Source of the DNA: a virus | Direction: 5' to 3' (one strand) | IMG/VR virus record: IMGVR_UViG_3300035670_000356 | Coordinates: 1 to 47,365 of that record | DNA: 47,365 bases | Part shown: positions 8,696 to 17,445 of the stretch, piece by piece | Position numbering within the stretch: position 1 is the stretch's first letter | How the letters are laid out: every line of letters begins with the position of its first letter | Notes under the pieces: generated by a model | What the model saw: the letters and a program-made list of their open reading frames with translations, nothing else | The model's database searches: none | Told to the model about the DNA's origin: nothing | Translations under genes and position numbers: made by a program

Positions 8696-11601
8696 TGGCT
8701 CAGATTCTTGACCTGGGCAAATTCCGCTTTGACTTCAAGGGAGTCTACTCTGGCTCAACAGAGTATGAGCGCAACGATGTGGTCCAATACGGCGGTAACG
8801 TTTACTGCTATACCTTAGGTACCGCAAGCACCGGCAACCTCCCAACAGATACGGCTTTCTGGACTTTGATGGTCGAAGGTTTTAATTATCGCGCTGCTTG
8901 GGATGTAGCAACTCAATATCTTCTAGCTGACGTGGTTTCTTACGGTGGTAAGGTTTACATTGCTCTTCAAGACACTATTGGTGATAACCCAGTAACTTCA
9001 GGTTCTGATTGGGCGGTTCTTGTTGACGGTATCCAGTACGAAGGCGAATGGTCTTCAGCTACTAGCTATCAAAAAGGCGACGTAGTTAAGTACGGTGGAA
9101 ATATATATATTGCTAATGCTAATAGTATTAACTCAGTCCCAACTACTCCTTCTGTAACTTGGGAAATTCTTGTCTATGGTGTCGAATGGAAAGGCGCCTA
9201 CAACGACGCTACTGCCTACAAAGTAAACGATATTGTTTCATATGGCGGTAAGTCTTATATCTGTATTTTAGCTTCTACTGGAAACGAGCCAGCAGCTAGC
9301 CCATCTAACTGGGCAATCTTCTCAAGCGGTTTTCAATGGGAAGGACAGTGGTCTTCTTTAACAAACTATCAAGCTGGCGATGTAGTTTCCTACGGCGGTC
9401 TTGTATATGTAGCTATTGCTGACTCACTTAATAGCGCTCCAACAGACACGCTTTATTGGGCAGTGCTTATCGAAGGCATCGCTTGGAAAGGCGAATACTC
9501 AGGGGCTACCACTTATAACAAAAACGATATTGTTTCTTACGGCGGTTCATCTTGGATTGCTAAGCAGAACACTCAAGGCAACGCTCCGGTAGTAGGAGCT
9601 AACTGGGATACTCTAGCTGCCGGTACATTCCCATCATTCGCTGGCGCTGCTGGTTACTTCCTAAGCAACGACGGAACATCTGTCGTATGGACAGACTCAG
9701 TTACGGTCTCAGAACTTACCGCGAATGACAAAATTTATGTAGGCCCTGATGCTGAGCAGATGGAAACTGACATCGCTCTCACCAATGCGGCCGCAGTATT
9801 TAGATTTGATAATGGCTCAGAAGATGAGCTATTCGCTCAGATTGCCTTTAAGAACGCTGACCCAACATCGTCTACAGACATTATTGTCTATTCAGACAAT
9901 GGTGGCGATAGCTACGGCTGGGCATCCTTCGGTGTAACAGGCTCTGACTTTGGCGACCCACTCTTCCCGCTAACAGGAAACAACGATGCTTATGTCTTCT
10001 ACGATGCTCCTCTAGAAGTTACCTTAACAGTAACTGATAAAGAGCTTACTTCTAACGTAGCAACTTTGACCGTTAGCGAAACTATTGACCCTGCAGAAGT
10101 ATATGTCGGCTCAATCGTGGATGTAACTGGCGTAGACGCAACCTTCAACGGTACCTATAGGCTAACGGCAGTAGATGACGTAGCGGGCACAATCTCATAC
10201 GCCAAGACCGCCTCTAACGTAGCCTCAACCTCTGCCTCTGGAACTGTTGTAAGCAACGCAGGTTCACAAGGTAACTTGGTCTTTGCTACTGGTGCTAACG
10301 GTTCTGATAACAAGATTATCTTTGCAGCTGGTGGTTTCGCATCTGGTAATACGCAGATGGAAATCACTCCAGATGTGAACGTCCACATTGAAATTCCAAC
10401 ACCTTCAACCTCACCGTCTACTGGTGCTCTCACTGTTGTGGGTGGCGTAGGTATCCAAGGTGACATGAATATCCAAGGTAACGTTGCAATCGTAGGTACC
10501 ATCTCATTCGGCGGTTCTGGAACTACAGTTACCACTCAGAACCTTGCGGTTTCTGACCCAATCATCTTCTCTGGTACCAACAACGTAGATGACCTTGTAG
10601 ACCTAGGTATCGTTGGCGAGTACACAGTAGATGTAACTGATGTAGTAACTAGCGTAAATAACAAGGCTCTTACATCTAACGTAGCTACCCTAACCACTAC
10701 CACCTCACATGGATATTCTGTATACGATGTAGTGGTTGTAACTGGCGTAGGTGTTCCGTTTGATGGAACTCACGTTATTACCGCGGTAACTTCAACCACA
10801 TTTAGTTTTGCTAAAGAAAACGCAAATGTAATCTCAGCAGCGGTAGACCCAGTTGGAACTGCTACAAAGACACGTGAGCGTAGATGGCGTGGATTTGTTC
10901 GTGACGCCTCTGACGGTGTAACTAAACTATTCCAAGGCTCTACTGCAAAGCCAGGAACCACAGTTGACTTCAGCAATGCTGGCTTAACTTATGCAGCGTT
11001 GCAGGCAGGCTCTTTTACAGCAGATGCTATTACAGCAGTAGCCACTGGTATCACCTCTACTACTGGAACTAACGCGCTAAAAGACTTAACACTTAGCGGT
11101 AGCGCAAACACTTTTGGTACATCAACTATTGCAGGTAACTTTACAGTCTCTGGCGACCCGACCTTCTCCGGAAACCCTATATTTAGTGGAACCCCGTCCT
11201 TTACTGGAACTCCAACCTTTACTGGCGGCGTTCGTGTTCAGGAAATGATTGAAGATGTTGTAGATGTAACCCTGTCTTCTAACGCGGTAACTCTTGACTA
11301 CAGCGCTGGTAACATTTTCTGGACTACTAACACACCATCAGCAGCAATGACCTTTAATATTACAAATGCCCCAACTACAGATGGCAGAGTGTTTACTGTA
11401 AACGTTCTTGTTACTCAAGGCACTACTGGATATATTCCTACTACCCTAACTATTAATGGAAGCGCAACTACCATTAAATGGGCTGCAGGAGTTGCTCCAA
11501 CTCCAACATCAAGCTCTGGAAAGATTGACATCTTTACCTTTAACATTGTTCGCAGAGCTTCAGCGTTTACCGCATTAAGCTCAGCTAACCTCAACTTCTA
11601 A
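8695..11601 (+). CDS. Long tail fibre with six CBM-like repeats, cassette copy B (968 aa)
   Basis: Residues ~15-312 are six tandem ~50-residue modules, each with a W/Y-x-x-x-T-x-Y start, a D-V/I-V-x-YGG core and a closing W plus hydrophobic-G turn. They resemble CBM5/12-type chitin or glycan binding modules. The rest is colinear with the 690-residue fibre at 4134: a KIIFAAGG plus MEITPDVNVHIEIPTPST shaft, two SNVATLT modules (about residues 445-522 and 650-727), a VRDASDGV segment and a similar C-terminal domain. Matching protein blocks differ at many third codon positions, so the duplication is not recent. It is probably a long trimeric receptor-binding fibre with multivalent glycan binding. 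It overlaps the upstream gene by TAATG. Confidence 0.88.
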   Translation: MAQILDLGKFRFDFKGVYSGSTEYERNDVVQYGGNVYCYTLGTASTGNLPTDTAFWTLMVEGFNYRAAWDVATQYLLADVVSYGGKVYIALQDTIGDNPVTSGSDWAVLVDGIQYEGEWSSATSYQKGDVVKYGGNIYIANANSINSVPTTPSVTWEILVYGVEWKGAYNDATAYKVNDIVSYGGKSYICILASTGNEPAASPSNWAIFSSGFQWEGQWSSLTNYQAGDVVSYGGLVYVAIADSLNSAPTDTLYWAVLIEGIAWKGEYSGATTYNKNDIVSYGGSSWIAKQNTQGNAPVVGANWDTLAAGTFPSFAGAAGYFLSNDGTSVVWTDSVTVSELTANDKIYVGPDAEQMETDIALTNAAAVFRFDNGSEDELFAQIAFKNADPTSSTDIIVYSDNGGDSYGWASFGVTGSDFGDPLFPLTGNNDAYVFYDAPLEVTLTVTDKELTSNVATLTVSETIDPAEVYVGSIVDVTGVDATFNGTYRLTAVDDVAGTISYAKTASNVASTSASGTVVSNAGSQGNLVFATGANGSDNKIIFAAGGFASGNTQMEITPDVNVHIEIPTPSTSPSTGALTVVGGVGIQGDMNIQGNVAIVGTISFGGSGTTVTTQNLAVSDPIIFSGTNNVDDLVDLGIVGEYTVDVTDVVTSVNNKALTSNVATLTTTTSHGYSVYDVVVVTGVGVPFDGTHVITAVTSTTFSFAKENANVISAAVDPVGTATKTRERRWRGFVRDASDGVTKLFQGSTAKPGTTVDFSNAGLTYAALQAGSFTADAITAVATGITSTTGTNALKDLTLSGSANTFGTSTIAGNFTVSGDPTFSGNPIFSGTPSFTGTPTFTGGVRVQEMIEDVVDVTLSSNAVTLDYSAGNIFWTTNTPSAAMTFNITNAPTTDGRVFTVNVLVTQGTTGYIPTTLTINGSATTIKWAAGVAPTPTSSSGKIDIFTFNIVRRASAFTALSSANLNF
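8737..9630 (+). repeat. Six tandem CBM-like repeats
   Basis: Each unit of about 150 bases encodes a module with the core D-V/I-V-x-Y-G-G-x-x-Y/W followed by a Pro and a W. The units share the core but not exact DNA sequence, so the array is a diverged tandem duplication kept by selection on the protein. Confidence 0.8.
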
Positions 11602-11609
11602 GGAGTAAC

Positions 11610-12692
11610 ATGCCCTTTGTAAGTAGCGTTAGAAACAATTTTGGTATTCAAAAAAGACCTTTTCCTATTAGTGATGGTAAAGGGTCTGTAACCTCTTCTG
11701 GCGGTACGATAACCACTCTTGGTGGTTATCGTATACATTCTTTTACATCAACAGGTAGTTCTTCATTTACATTTACTGTTTCTGAAAATGTAGCTGGAAA
11801 TGGGTCCATACGAAGTGATGGAACTTTAAACACTGGGTCTGGTACAACGGGAGCCCTAGTAGAGATTTTAATGGTGGGAGGCGGAGGCGCAGCTGGAAAC
11901 TATTCTGGTGGCGGGGGAGCTGGAGAAGTACTTTCAATATCTCGAATATTAACTGCGGGCACGTATTCGTTAAGCATAGGGTCTGGAGGAACTGGAAGTA
12001 ATACTGGAACCTGGAATGATAATAGGCATGGACAAGATACCACCGGTTTTGGAGAAACAGCTAAAAGAGGTGGTGGAGGAAAATCTTCTGACAACGATAC
12101 AGATGGTGGAGTCGGTGCAAACGGAACGCTAACCTCTGTTGGAAATGGTGGTGGCGGTTCTTCACGTACTGCTGGTTATTTTGGTACTGTAGGAACTTCA
12201 GTAGGAGCTGGAGTGACTCGTTACGGGGGTAATCGTGGTGGGCAAATATCCAGTGGTGGTGGTTCTATAAACCAAGGCCCTAACTATCCTGGTGGCGGAG
12301 GCGGAGGAGCAGGTGCTTCTGTAACTGGAGATACTGGCGGAACTACATCTAATAACTCTTCTGGTATTGGTGGTATTGGAGTTGTAAATTCTATTTTAGG
12401 CACCGCATACTATTGGGGCGGCGGAGGAGGTGGGGGAGTTTATTATAATAGCCCTGCAACTACTGCTGGCTCTGGAGGACTTGGTGGAGGCGGTGGAGGA
12501 GGAAATGTTAATCCTGGTTTAGGTGGCGGTCAAGCGTTAAACGCTGGTGGAAATGGGCAGGCAGTCTCCCCATATAACGGAGGAAGTGGTGGCGCTAATA
12601 CTGGCGGCGGCGGTGGTGGTGGTAGAGGCGAAACTGGCGGAACTGGCGGAAATGGCGGCTCAGGAATTGTTGTAGTACGGTACCGTATATAA
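11610..12692 (+). CDS. Glycine-rich fibre or adhesin protein, copy B (360 aa)
   Basis: The N-terminus ([12 protein letters not shown]) and the YRIHSFTSTGSSSFTF module match the product at 6211, after which come long Gly runs separated by short polar or aromatic loops (GGGGGGGVYYNSP, GGGGGGGRGETGG) and a similar end (GSGIVVVRYRI). It is most likely a Gly-rich adhesin of the polyglycine-sandwich type that caps the long fibre encoded just upstream. Between the two copies the ends are conserved while the loops differ, as expected if the loops set host range. Start ATG 11610 follows AAGGAG. Confidence 0.8.
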   Translation: MPFVSSVRNNFGIQKRPFPISDGKGSVTSSGGTITTLGGYRIHSFTSTGSSSFTFTVSENVAGNGSIRSDGTLNTGSGTTGALVEILMVGGGGAAGNYSGGGGAGEVLSISRILTAGTYSLSIGSGGTGSNTGTWNDNRHGQDTTGFGETAKRGGGGKSSDNDTDGGVGANGTLTSVGNGGGGSSRTAGYFGTVGTSVGAGVTRYGGNRGGQISSGGGSINQGPNYPGGGGGGAGASVTGDTGGTTSNNSSGIGGIGVVNSILGTAYYWGGGGGGGVYYNSPATTAGSGGLGGGGGGGNVNPGLGGGQALNAGGNGQAVSPYNGGSGGANTGGGGGGGRGETGGTGGNGGSGIVVVRYRI

Positions 12693-13073
12693 ATGCGTTT
12701 TAAATCGTCGCAAAATATCTTTAAAGATTTTGGGGAAGTGTTTGACCCAAATTGGATGGACTCTGACAAAATAATTTTACCTCCCAAAACTGATTGGGAT
12801 TACAAACGCGAAATGCGTTTTGAAGATGTAAATATTTGGGAAGTCATTTATGAGCAAGGCGGAGCTGTTGCAGTATATGCGGCTTGGGACCCATATGCAG
12901 AGTTTTATTTGGTAAGAGTAGGTTGGTTTAAAGAAGTTCAAGGCCACGGCTTTGAGACATACTACGGACCAGGAGCTCAGAAACAAGTGCAAAAACGTGC
13001 AAAAGAATTAGGCATTCATCTCTGCACTCAACAACATTGGGTAGAGCCTGAAGATATGTGGCTATACCAGTAA
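12693..13073 (+). CDS. Hypothetical protein (126 aa)
   Basis: The start codon directly follows the stop of the Gly-rich gene. The product is aromatic-rich and soluble-looking (WEVIYEQGGAVAVYAAWDPYAEFYLVRVGWF, then YYGPGAQKQVQKRAKELGIHL, ending WVEPEDMWLYQ). There is no collagen, Gly run or repeat, unlike its neighbours, so it is probably an accessory protein rather than a shaft. Possible roles include a fibre assembly factor. I do not recognise a family, and the first cassette has no equivalent. Confidence 0.6.
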   Translation: MRFKSSQNIFKDFGEVFDPNWMDSDKIILPPKTDWDYKREMRFEDVNIWEVIYEQGGAVAVYAAWDPYAEFYLVRVGWFKEVQGHGFETYYGPGAQKQVQKRAKELGIHLCTQQHWVEPEDMWLYQ

Positions 13074-13082
13074 ACTGTCAAG

Positions 13083-13448
13083 ATGGCCATCAACTTTCCA
13101 GACAGCCCTGCGCTAAATGAGCTATTCGGAGTAGGCGACCAGATTTGGTACTGGGATGGCTATGTGTGGCGCATCAGCTTAGCTCAAGGAGCTACTGGTC
13201 CTACTGGTCCAACCGGACCCATTGGACTGACAGGCGCTACTGGTCCTACAGGACCACAAGGAGTTACTGGCCCAACTGGTCCAACAGGACCGACTGGTGC
13301 TCAAGGTATACAAGGTATTACTGGTCCAACTGGTTCTACAGGACCAACAGGACCGACTGGTCCGGTGTTCCAAAACATTGATGGTGGAACACCAACTACA
13401 ATTTATGGTGGCTCATCAATTATTGACTGCGGAGGTCCAACCGGCTAA
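13083..13448 (+). CDS. Short collagen-like fibre protein (121 aa)
   Basis: The N-terminus ([29 protein letters not shown]) is the same small module as in the product at 7167. A Gly-Pro-Thr collagen tract of about 55 residues follows, then a short unique tail. It overlaps the next gene by TAATG. It is probably a fibre subunit or attachment piece. Because it holds the position after the Gly-rich gene in cassette B that the 155-residue gene holds in cassette A, it marks the end of the second copy. Confidence 0.75.
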   Translation: MAINFPDSPALNELFGVGDQIWYWDGYVWRISLAQGATGPTGPTGPIGLTGATGPTGPQGVTGPTGPTGPTGAQGIQGITGPTGSTGPTGPTGPVFQNIDGGTPTTIYGGSSIIDCGGPTG

Positions 13449-15154
13449 TGGCTGTCAGAGTTCAATTTAGACGCGGCACCGCTTCAGAGTGGGCATCCGC
13501 TAACCCAATTATGTCTCAAGGTGAAGTCGGCTATGAGTATGACACTGGCCGATTCAAAGTAGGTAATGGTACACAAGGCTGGAACTCGCTTCCATATTCT
13601 TCAGGTGTTACTGGCCCTACTGGTCCTAGCTCTACTCTTACAGTTGGAACTGTAACAAATCTTTCTCCCGGCGCTGCCGCTACTGTAACAAATAGCGGAA
13701 CATCTACCGCAGCAGTTTTTAATTTTGGAATTCCACAAGGCGTAACTGGACCAACAGGTTCAACTGGCCCAGTTGGTAACGCAGGTCCTACTGGACCAAC
13801 CGGAGCAACTGGACCAACTGGAGCTGCATCAACAGTTACTGGTCCTACCGGACCTACTGGAGCAACGGGACCACAAGGTGTTCCTGTTCGACTTCTTGGT
13901 TCTGTTGCAGATGTACCTTCACTTCCATCTACTGGTAATACTTTAGATGATGCTTACATTGTTGAATCTGATGGAGATTTATATGTGTGGGACGGCAGTG
14001 CTTGGTTTAATGCTGGCCCTATTGTGGGTCCACAGGGTGACACTGGACCGACAGGCCCCACAGGCGATACAGGCCCCACAGGACCTACAGGTGCTACTGG
14101 AGTTGTATCTGTAACTGGTCCTATCACCAACACTGGAACATCAACCGATGCGGTAATTGGTATTGACCAATCATTACTATCTTTAACTCTTTCACAAATT
14201 TCTGATGCTGGAACGGCAGCTGGAAAGAACTATCCAACTACCGGTGATGCAGTCGCTGGTGAGGTAGTACTAGGGGATGACTCTCGTTTATCAAATGAGC
14301 GAACACCAACAGATAACTCAGTAACCACTGGCAAGATTGCAGACTCTAACGTAACCACTGGCAAGATTGCAGATTCTAACGTAACAAATGAAAAATTAGC
14401 TAACGACAGCATTACTATTGGAACTACTGAGATTGTTCTTGGAACAACGGCAACATCTATTTCAGATTTAACAATATCTAACTTAATAGTAGATGAATCC
14501 ATAGTGTTTGAAGGCTCTACATCAGACGCCTACGAAACTACTTTGCAGGTAACAGACCCAACTGTGGATAGAACAATAACTATCCAAGATGCTTCTGGAA
14601 CCCTACCCCTAGCTGAGCACGTCCTAGCTTCATTAGGTATGCCGACTACCAATGCGGTAGACGTAGCTCCAAGATGGGACAACCAGTCGGCTGCTCTTGT
14701 CAGTGGCACGGTATATATGACGTTCTTCACTCCGCTAAAGGATATTGAGATTGACGATATCTCGGTATCTTCAGCAGGTACCGCTTCTGCTGGAACAACC
14801 CTGGCTCGTTTCGGTCTCTACACTTACGACGAGACCACAGCAACACTTGTAGCTAGAACTGCTAGCGACACCACCATATTCTCGGTGCGTAACACTCTGT
14901 ATACAAGAACCCTTAACGCCACTGGTGGATATCCACTTACTTACACACTCAAAGCTGGAGTTCGGTATGGGCTTGCAGTTGTTTGGGTTGGAACAACACC
15001 TGGAACTGCATATGTCGCATACGGTTTCCCACCAGGGTCAGTAGCAGGATTGAGTCCAAAACTAAATGGAGCAATCACAGGTCAAACAGATTTGCCAACA
15101 ACTGGAACACCAGTAACAACTCAAAACATCGGACTATGGGGTAGGTTATCGTGA
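13448..15154 (+). CDS. Tail fibre with Mtd-N domain and collagen-like tracts (568 aa)
   Basis: The N-terminal ~50 residues ([35 protein letters not shown] plus WNSLPY) match the N-terminal domain of the major tropism determinant family, a module that anchors receptor-binding proteins to the baseplate or fibre. Collagen-like Gly-Pro-Thr tracts follow, with a further copy of the DLYVWDG-x-x-W module seen in the fibre at 1975. Next come a short duplicated [10 protein letters not shown] segment and a beta domain with [11 protein letters not shown]. The C-terminal ~170 residues (from about residue 396) look like a separate beta-sandwich tip. It is probably a receptor-binding fibre. No reverse transcriptase or template repeat is nearby. 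Confidence 0.8.
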   Translation: MAVRVQFRRGTASEWASANPIMSQGEVGYEYDTGRFKVGNGTQGWNSLPYSSGVTGPTGPSSTLTVGTVTNLSPGAAATVTNSGTSTAAVFNFGIPQGVTGPTGSTGPVGNAGPTGPTGATGPTGAASTVTGPTGPTGATGPQGVPVRLLGSVADVPSLPSTGNTLDDAYIVESDGDLYVWDGSAWFNAGPIVGPQGDTGPTGPTGDTGPTGPTGATGVVSVTGPITNTGTSTDAVIGIDQSLLSLTLSQISDAGTAAGKNYPTTGDAVAGEVVLGDDSRLSNERTPTDNSVTTGKIADSNVTTGKIADSNVTNEKLANDSITIGTTEIVLGTTATSISDLTISNLIVDESIVFEGSTSDAYETTLQVTDPTVDRTITIQDASGTLPLAEHVLASLGMPTTNAVDVAPRWDNQSAALVSGTVYMTFFTPLKDIEIDDISVSSAGTASAGTTLARFGLYTYDETTATLVARTASDTTIFSVRNTLYTRTLNATGGYPLTYTLKAGVRYGLAVVWVGTTPGTAYVAYGFPPGSVAGLSPKLNGAITGQTDLPTTGTPVTTQNIGLWGRLS

Positions 15155-15276
15155 TAGAAAGAATTGATTTAGGAATTGACCCATTAACTGGGGTACGGAA
15201 ATATGAAGTTCGGGATGCAAGCACTGGGGAGGTTATAGGCTACGATTATGTAGCTCCAGAATCCGAACCTAGTTAG
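15151..15276 (+). CDS. Small hypothetical protein (41 aa)
   Basis: GTG 15151 overlaps the stop of the preceding fibre gene (GTGA) and the frame runs to TAG 15274-15276. The product begins [20 protein letters not shown] and is acidic overall, without Cys or a membrane segment. It fills what would otherwise be a gap and is probably translated by coupling with the fibre. It may be a small fibre-associated factor. Support rests on the overlap and the protein-like composition only. Confidence 0.5.
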   Translation: MIERIDLGIDPLTGVRKYEVRDASTGEVIGYDYVAPESEPS

Positions 15277-15283
15277 GCCTTGC

Positions 15284-16345
15284 ATGAAAGTCGCTGTTTA
15301 CACCATAGCTTTAAATGAAGAACACTTTGTATCCAGATGGTACGAGTCAGCTAAAGATGCCGACTACCTACTAATTGCAGATACCGGTTCTACAGATGGA
15401 ACTCCAGATACTGCAGTTAATCTAGATATAAATGTCTACGACTTGTCTATAAAACCCTGGAGGTTTGACGACGCCCGCAACGCATCATTGGCTTTAATAC
15501 CAGCCGATATTGACTACTGCATCGCACTGGATATGGATGAAGTACTCATGCCAGGTTGGCGAAAAGAACTAGAAAAGGCCCACACCCATAAGTGGACACG
15601 ACCACGATACAAATACACGTGGAGCTGGAATCCTGATGGCTCGCCAGGATTACAGTACGGCGGTGACAAGATTCACCTACGCCATTACTATCGCTGGAAG
15701 CACCCTGTACACGAAGTCATAGTCCCTGACAGGATTGCGGAGACTCAAGGGTGGACAAATCTGGAGATACATCACTATCCAGATAGCACTAAGTCTCGTG
15801 GCCAGTACTTCCCACTTCTTGAGCTGTCAGTTAAGGAAGACCCTAGCGATGATAGAAACGCATTTTATTACGCTAGAGAATTATTTTTTCACGGGCAATT
15901 TGAGAAATCAATTGCTGAATTCCAAAGACATCTGAGCTTACCGCGAGCTACCTGGCGGCCAGAACGCGCCGCCTCCATGCGCTACATTGCAAAGATGTCT
16001 GACAACCCGACAGAGTCAGAGGCTTGGTTTAAGCGAGCTATAGACGAAGTGCCAGATAGACGAGAGGCCTATGTAGAGCTAGCCAAGCTTTACTACGAAC
16101 AAGCTAGGTGGGCAGAGTGTCTGCAGGTTTCTGAGAAAGCTTTAGAGATTAAAGACAAGCCATTAGAATATCTGTGCGAGGAGTTTGCTTGGGGTTCAGA
16201 GCCCTGGGATTACGCGGCAATCGCATCTTACAACTTAGGTCTTTTTGATAAAGCACTTAAATATGGAGCCAAAGCCGTAGAATTGAATCCACAGGACCAA
16301 AGGCTTAATAACAACCTGGTCTACTACCAGCTTAAGGAGGCGTAG
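15284..16345 (+). CDS. GT2-family glycosyltransferase with TPR-like C-terminus (353 aa)
   Basis: The N-terminal ~200 residues form a GT-A glycosyltransferase: a starting beta strand with ALNEE (9-13), the nucleotide-sugar motif DTGSTDGT (33-40), and DMDE (83-86) as the metal-binding D-x-D. Residues ~200-345 are helical repeats of TPR type (FHGQFEKSIAEFQRHL; YVELAKLYYEQARWAECLQVSEKAL; YNLGLFDKALKYGAKAVELNP). Small GT2-TPR proteins of this kind transfer sugars to proteins or glycans. It lies between the fibre genes and tail genes, not among nucleotide-modification genes, so a phage structural protein or host surface glycan is a likelier acceptor than DNA. No membrane segment is visible. Confidence 0.85.
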   Translation: MKVAVYTIALNEEHFVSRWYESAKDADYLLIADTGSTDGTPDTAVNLDINVYDLSIKPWRFDDARNASLALIPADIDYCIALDMDEVLMPGWRKELEKAHTHKWTRPRYKYTWSWNPDGSPGLQYGGDKIHLRHYYRWKHPVHEVIVPDRIAETQGWTNLEIHHYPDSTKSRGQYFPLLELSVKEDPSDDRNAFYYARELFFHGQFEKSIAEFQRHLSLPRATWRPERAASMRYIAKMSDNPTESEAWFKRAIDEVPDRREAYVELAKLYYEQARWAECLQVSEKALEIKDKPLEYLCEEFAWGSEPWDYAAIASYNLGLFDKALKYGAKAVELNPQDQRLNNNLVYYQLKEA

Positions 16346-16878
16346 TGCGAGCCTATACTCCGGGCGGAAGATTTGATTCAGATTTTGAATTAGACTCTAT
16401 GGGCGATGGAATAACCGCTGACCTAACAAACCCTGCTGGTACTACCGCTGAGTGGTGGATATTCGACAGAGTCAATAGCACTAAAGACCCGATATACGAT
16501 GTAGAGCCAATCGGAGGCGGACGCCTCTGGACTGGGCCCTACACCCTATCGGTTATTAGAGCCTCAATTACTCAAGGTGCTACCCCAGTCACTGACCGAG
16601 GTTTCTATAACGCCGATACGCTACACCTAACTTTGAACGTAGATGACCTACGCCGTGTAAGCCCTGACTTGTTTAACGACCGAGGCTTAGTCAAGTCGGC
16701 AATTGACTTATCAAACAGGTACCGCCTTGTTTGGAAAGAACAGGTCTACCGACCATTTAAGACTCAACAAGCTGGACAGGTTTCAGATAGACACACCATC
16801 ATCACCTTAGATTGCATACAATTAATGCCAGACGAGCTTGTTAACGACACTCAGTTCTTGGCGTACGCCCAAGCCTAG
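16345..16878 (+). CDS. Putative head-tail connector or neck protein (177 aa)
   Basis: Start GTG 16345 overlaps the previous stop (TAGTG) and follows AAGGAGG. The product is mixed alpha/beta with beta-like segments (GRLWTGPYTLSVIRASITQGATPV; ADTLHLTLNVDDLRRV) and ends in a beta segment DRHTIITLDCIQLMP. It has no motif I can name with certainty. It is the first tail-side gene after the fibres, and size and position fit a head-completion or neck protein. It could also be another fibre-related protein. Confidence 0.5.
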   Translation: MRAYTPGGRFDSDFELDSMGDGITADLTNPAGTTAEWWIFDRVNSTKDPIYDVEPIGGGRLWTGPYTLSVIRASITQGATPVTDRGFYNADTLHLTLNVDDLRRVSPDLFNDRGLVKSAIDLSNRYRLVWKEQVYRPFKTQQAGQVSDRHTIITLDCIQLMPDELVNDTQFLAYAQA

Positions 16879-16886
16879 GAGGAAAT

Positions 16887-17060
16887 ATGAAGGGTAAGAA
16901 GAAGGTCGAAAAGGTAATGAAAGAGTACAAAGAAGGAACTCTTCATTCAGGCAAAGACCCTAAGGGTCCAAAGAAAGCCAAGAAGGTAACCTCTAAAAAG
17001 CAGGCTGTAGCCATTGCTATGTCTGAGGCTGGAATGGCAAAGAAGAAAAAGAAAAAGTAA
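16887..17060 (+). CDS. Small Lys-rich protein, DUF6496-like (57 aa)
   Basis: ATG 16887 follows CTAGGAGGAAAT. The 57 residues are very basic and contain MKEYKEGTLHSG and KKQAVAIAMSEAG, the pattern of DUF6496, a short family common in phage genomes (G-T-L-x-S-G and QA-AIA-SEA). It ends in a run of Lys. It heads a chain of tiny basic genes and hands over to the next through TAATG. The function is unknown. A nucleic-acid-binding role is suggested by the charge only. Confidence 0.75.
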   Translation: MKGKKKVEKVMKEYKEGTLHSGKDPKGPKKAKKVTSKKQAVAIAMSEAGMAKKKKKK

Positions 17061-17227
17061 TGCCAAAGAAACGTATTGGTCAGTCAGTGGGTAAAGCCCC
17101 TACTAAGGCTGTGAACATTGCCCTTACTGGTAGTAAGTACTCTTCTGGCGGACAGAAAGTAAAGCGTAAAAAGGGTGGCGTTATCAGAAAACCTAAAGCC
17201 ACTATTCGCTACAAGAGGGGTAAGTAA
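17060..17227 (+). CDS. Small basic protein (55 aa)
   Basis: ATG 17060 shares its first base with the preceding TAA and the frame ends at TAA 17225-17227. The product starts MPKKRIGQSVGKAPTKAVNIAL and ends in basic residues (KRKKGGVIRKPKATIRYKRGK). There is no ribosome binding site of its own, so translation by termination-reinitiation is likely. It is probably a nucleic-acid-binding or virion-packaged basic peptide. No known family is recognised. Confidence 0.65.
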   Translation: MPKKRIGQSVGKAPTKAVNIALTGSKYSSGGQKVKRKKGGVIRKPKATIRYKRGK

Positions 17228-17445
17228 TGGCCAAAAAAGAAAAGCCTGCAACCATTAAAGCTGGCGGAGCTCCTCACGTTGTCTATAAAAAAGACAAAAA
17301 AGTTATAGTTGACCACCTTGGAAAGAAGGGTGGCAAGTGGGACAAGATAGATTTAACTAAACATACAAAAGCTAAGTCTGTGAAGGAAGGGGTTAAAGCC
17401 GTAAAGAAATGGCATAAAACCCGTCCGCATAAGAAAGGCAAATAA
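17227..17445 (+). CDS. Small Lys-rich protein (72 aa)
   Basis: This gene overlaps both neighbours by TAATG. The protein is strongly basic (VVYKKDKKVIVDHLGKKGGKWDKIDL, then a KSVKEGVKAVKKWHKTRPHKK end). The YKKDKK-V-IV-DHLGKKGGKWD segment looks like a beta hairpin followed by a helix, so it may have a small folded core. Charge suggests DNA or RNA binding, but this is inference. Confidence 0.7.
   Translation: MAKKEKPATIKAGGAPHVVYKKDKKVIVDHLGKKGGKWDKIDLTKHTKAKSVKEGVKAVKKWHKTRPHKKGK

Noticed and set aside
13448-15154. Diversity-generating retroelement, suggested by the Mtd-N domain
   Set aside because: No reverse transcriptase, accessory gene or template/variable repeat pair is visible in the window; the domain here only indicates fibre attachment.
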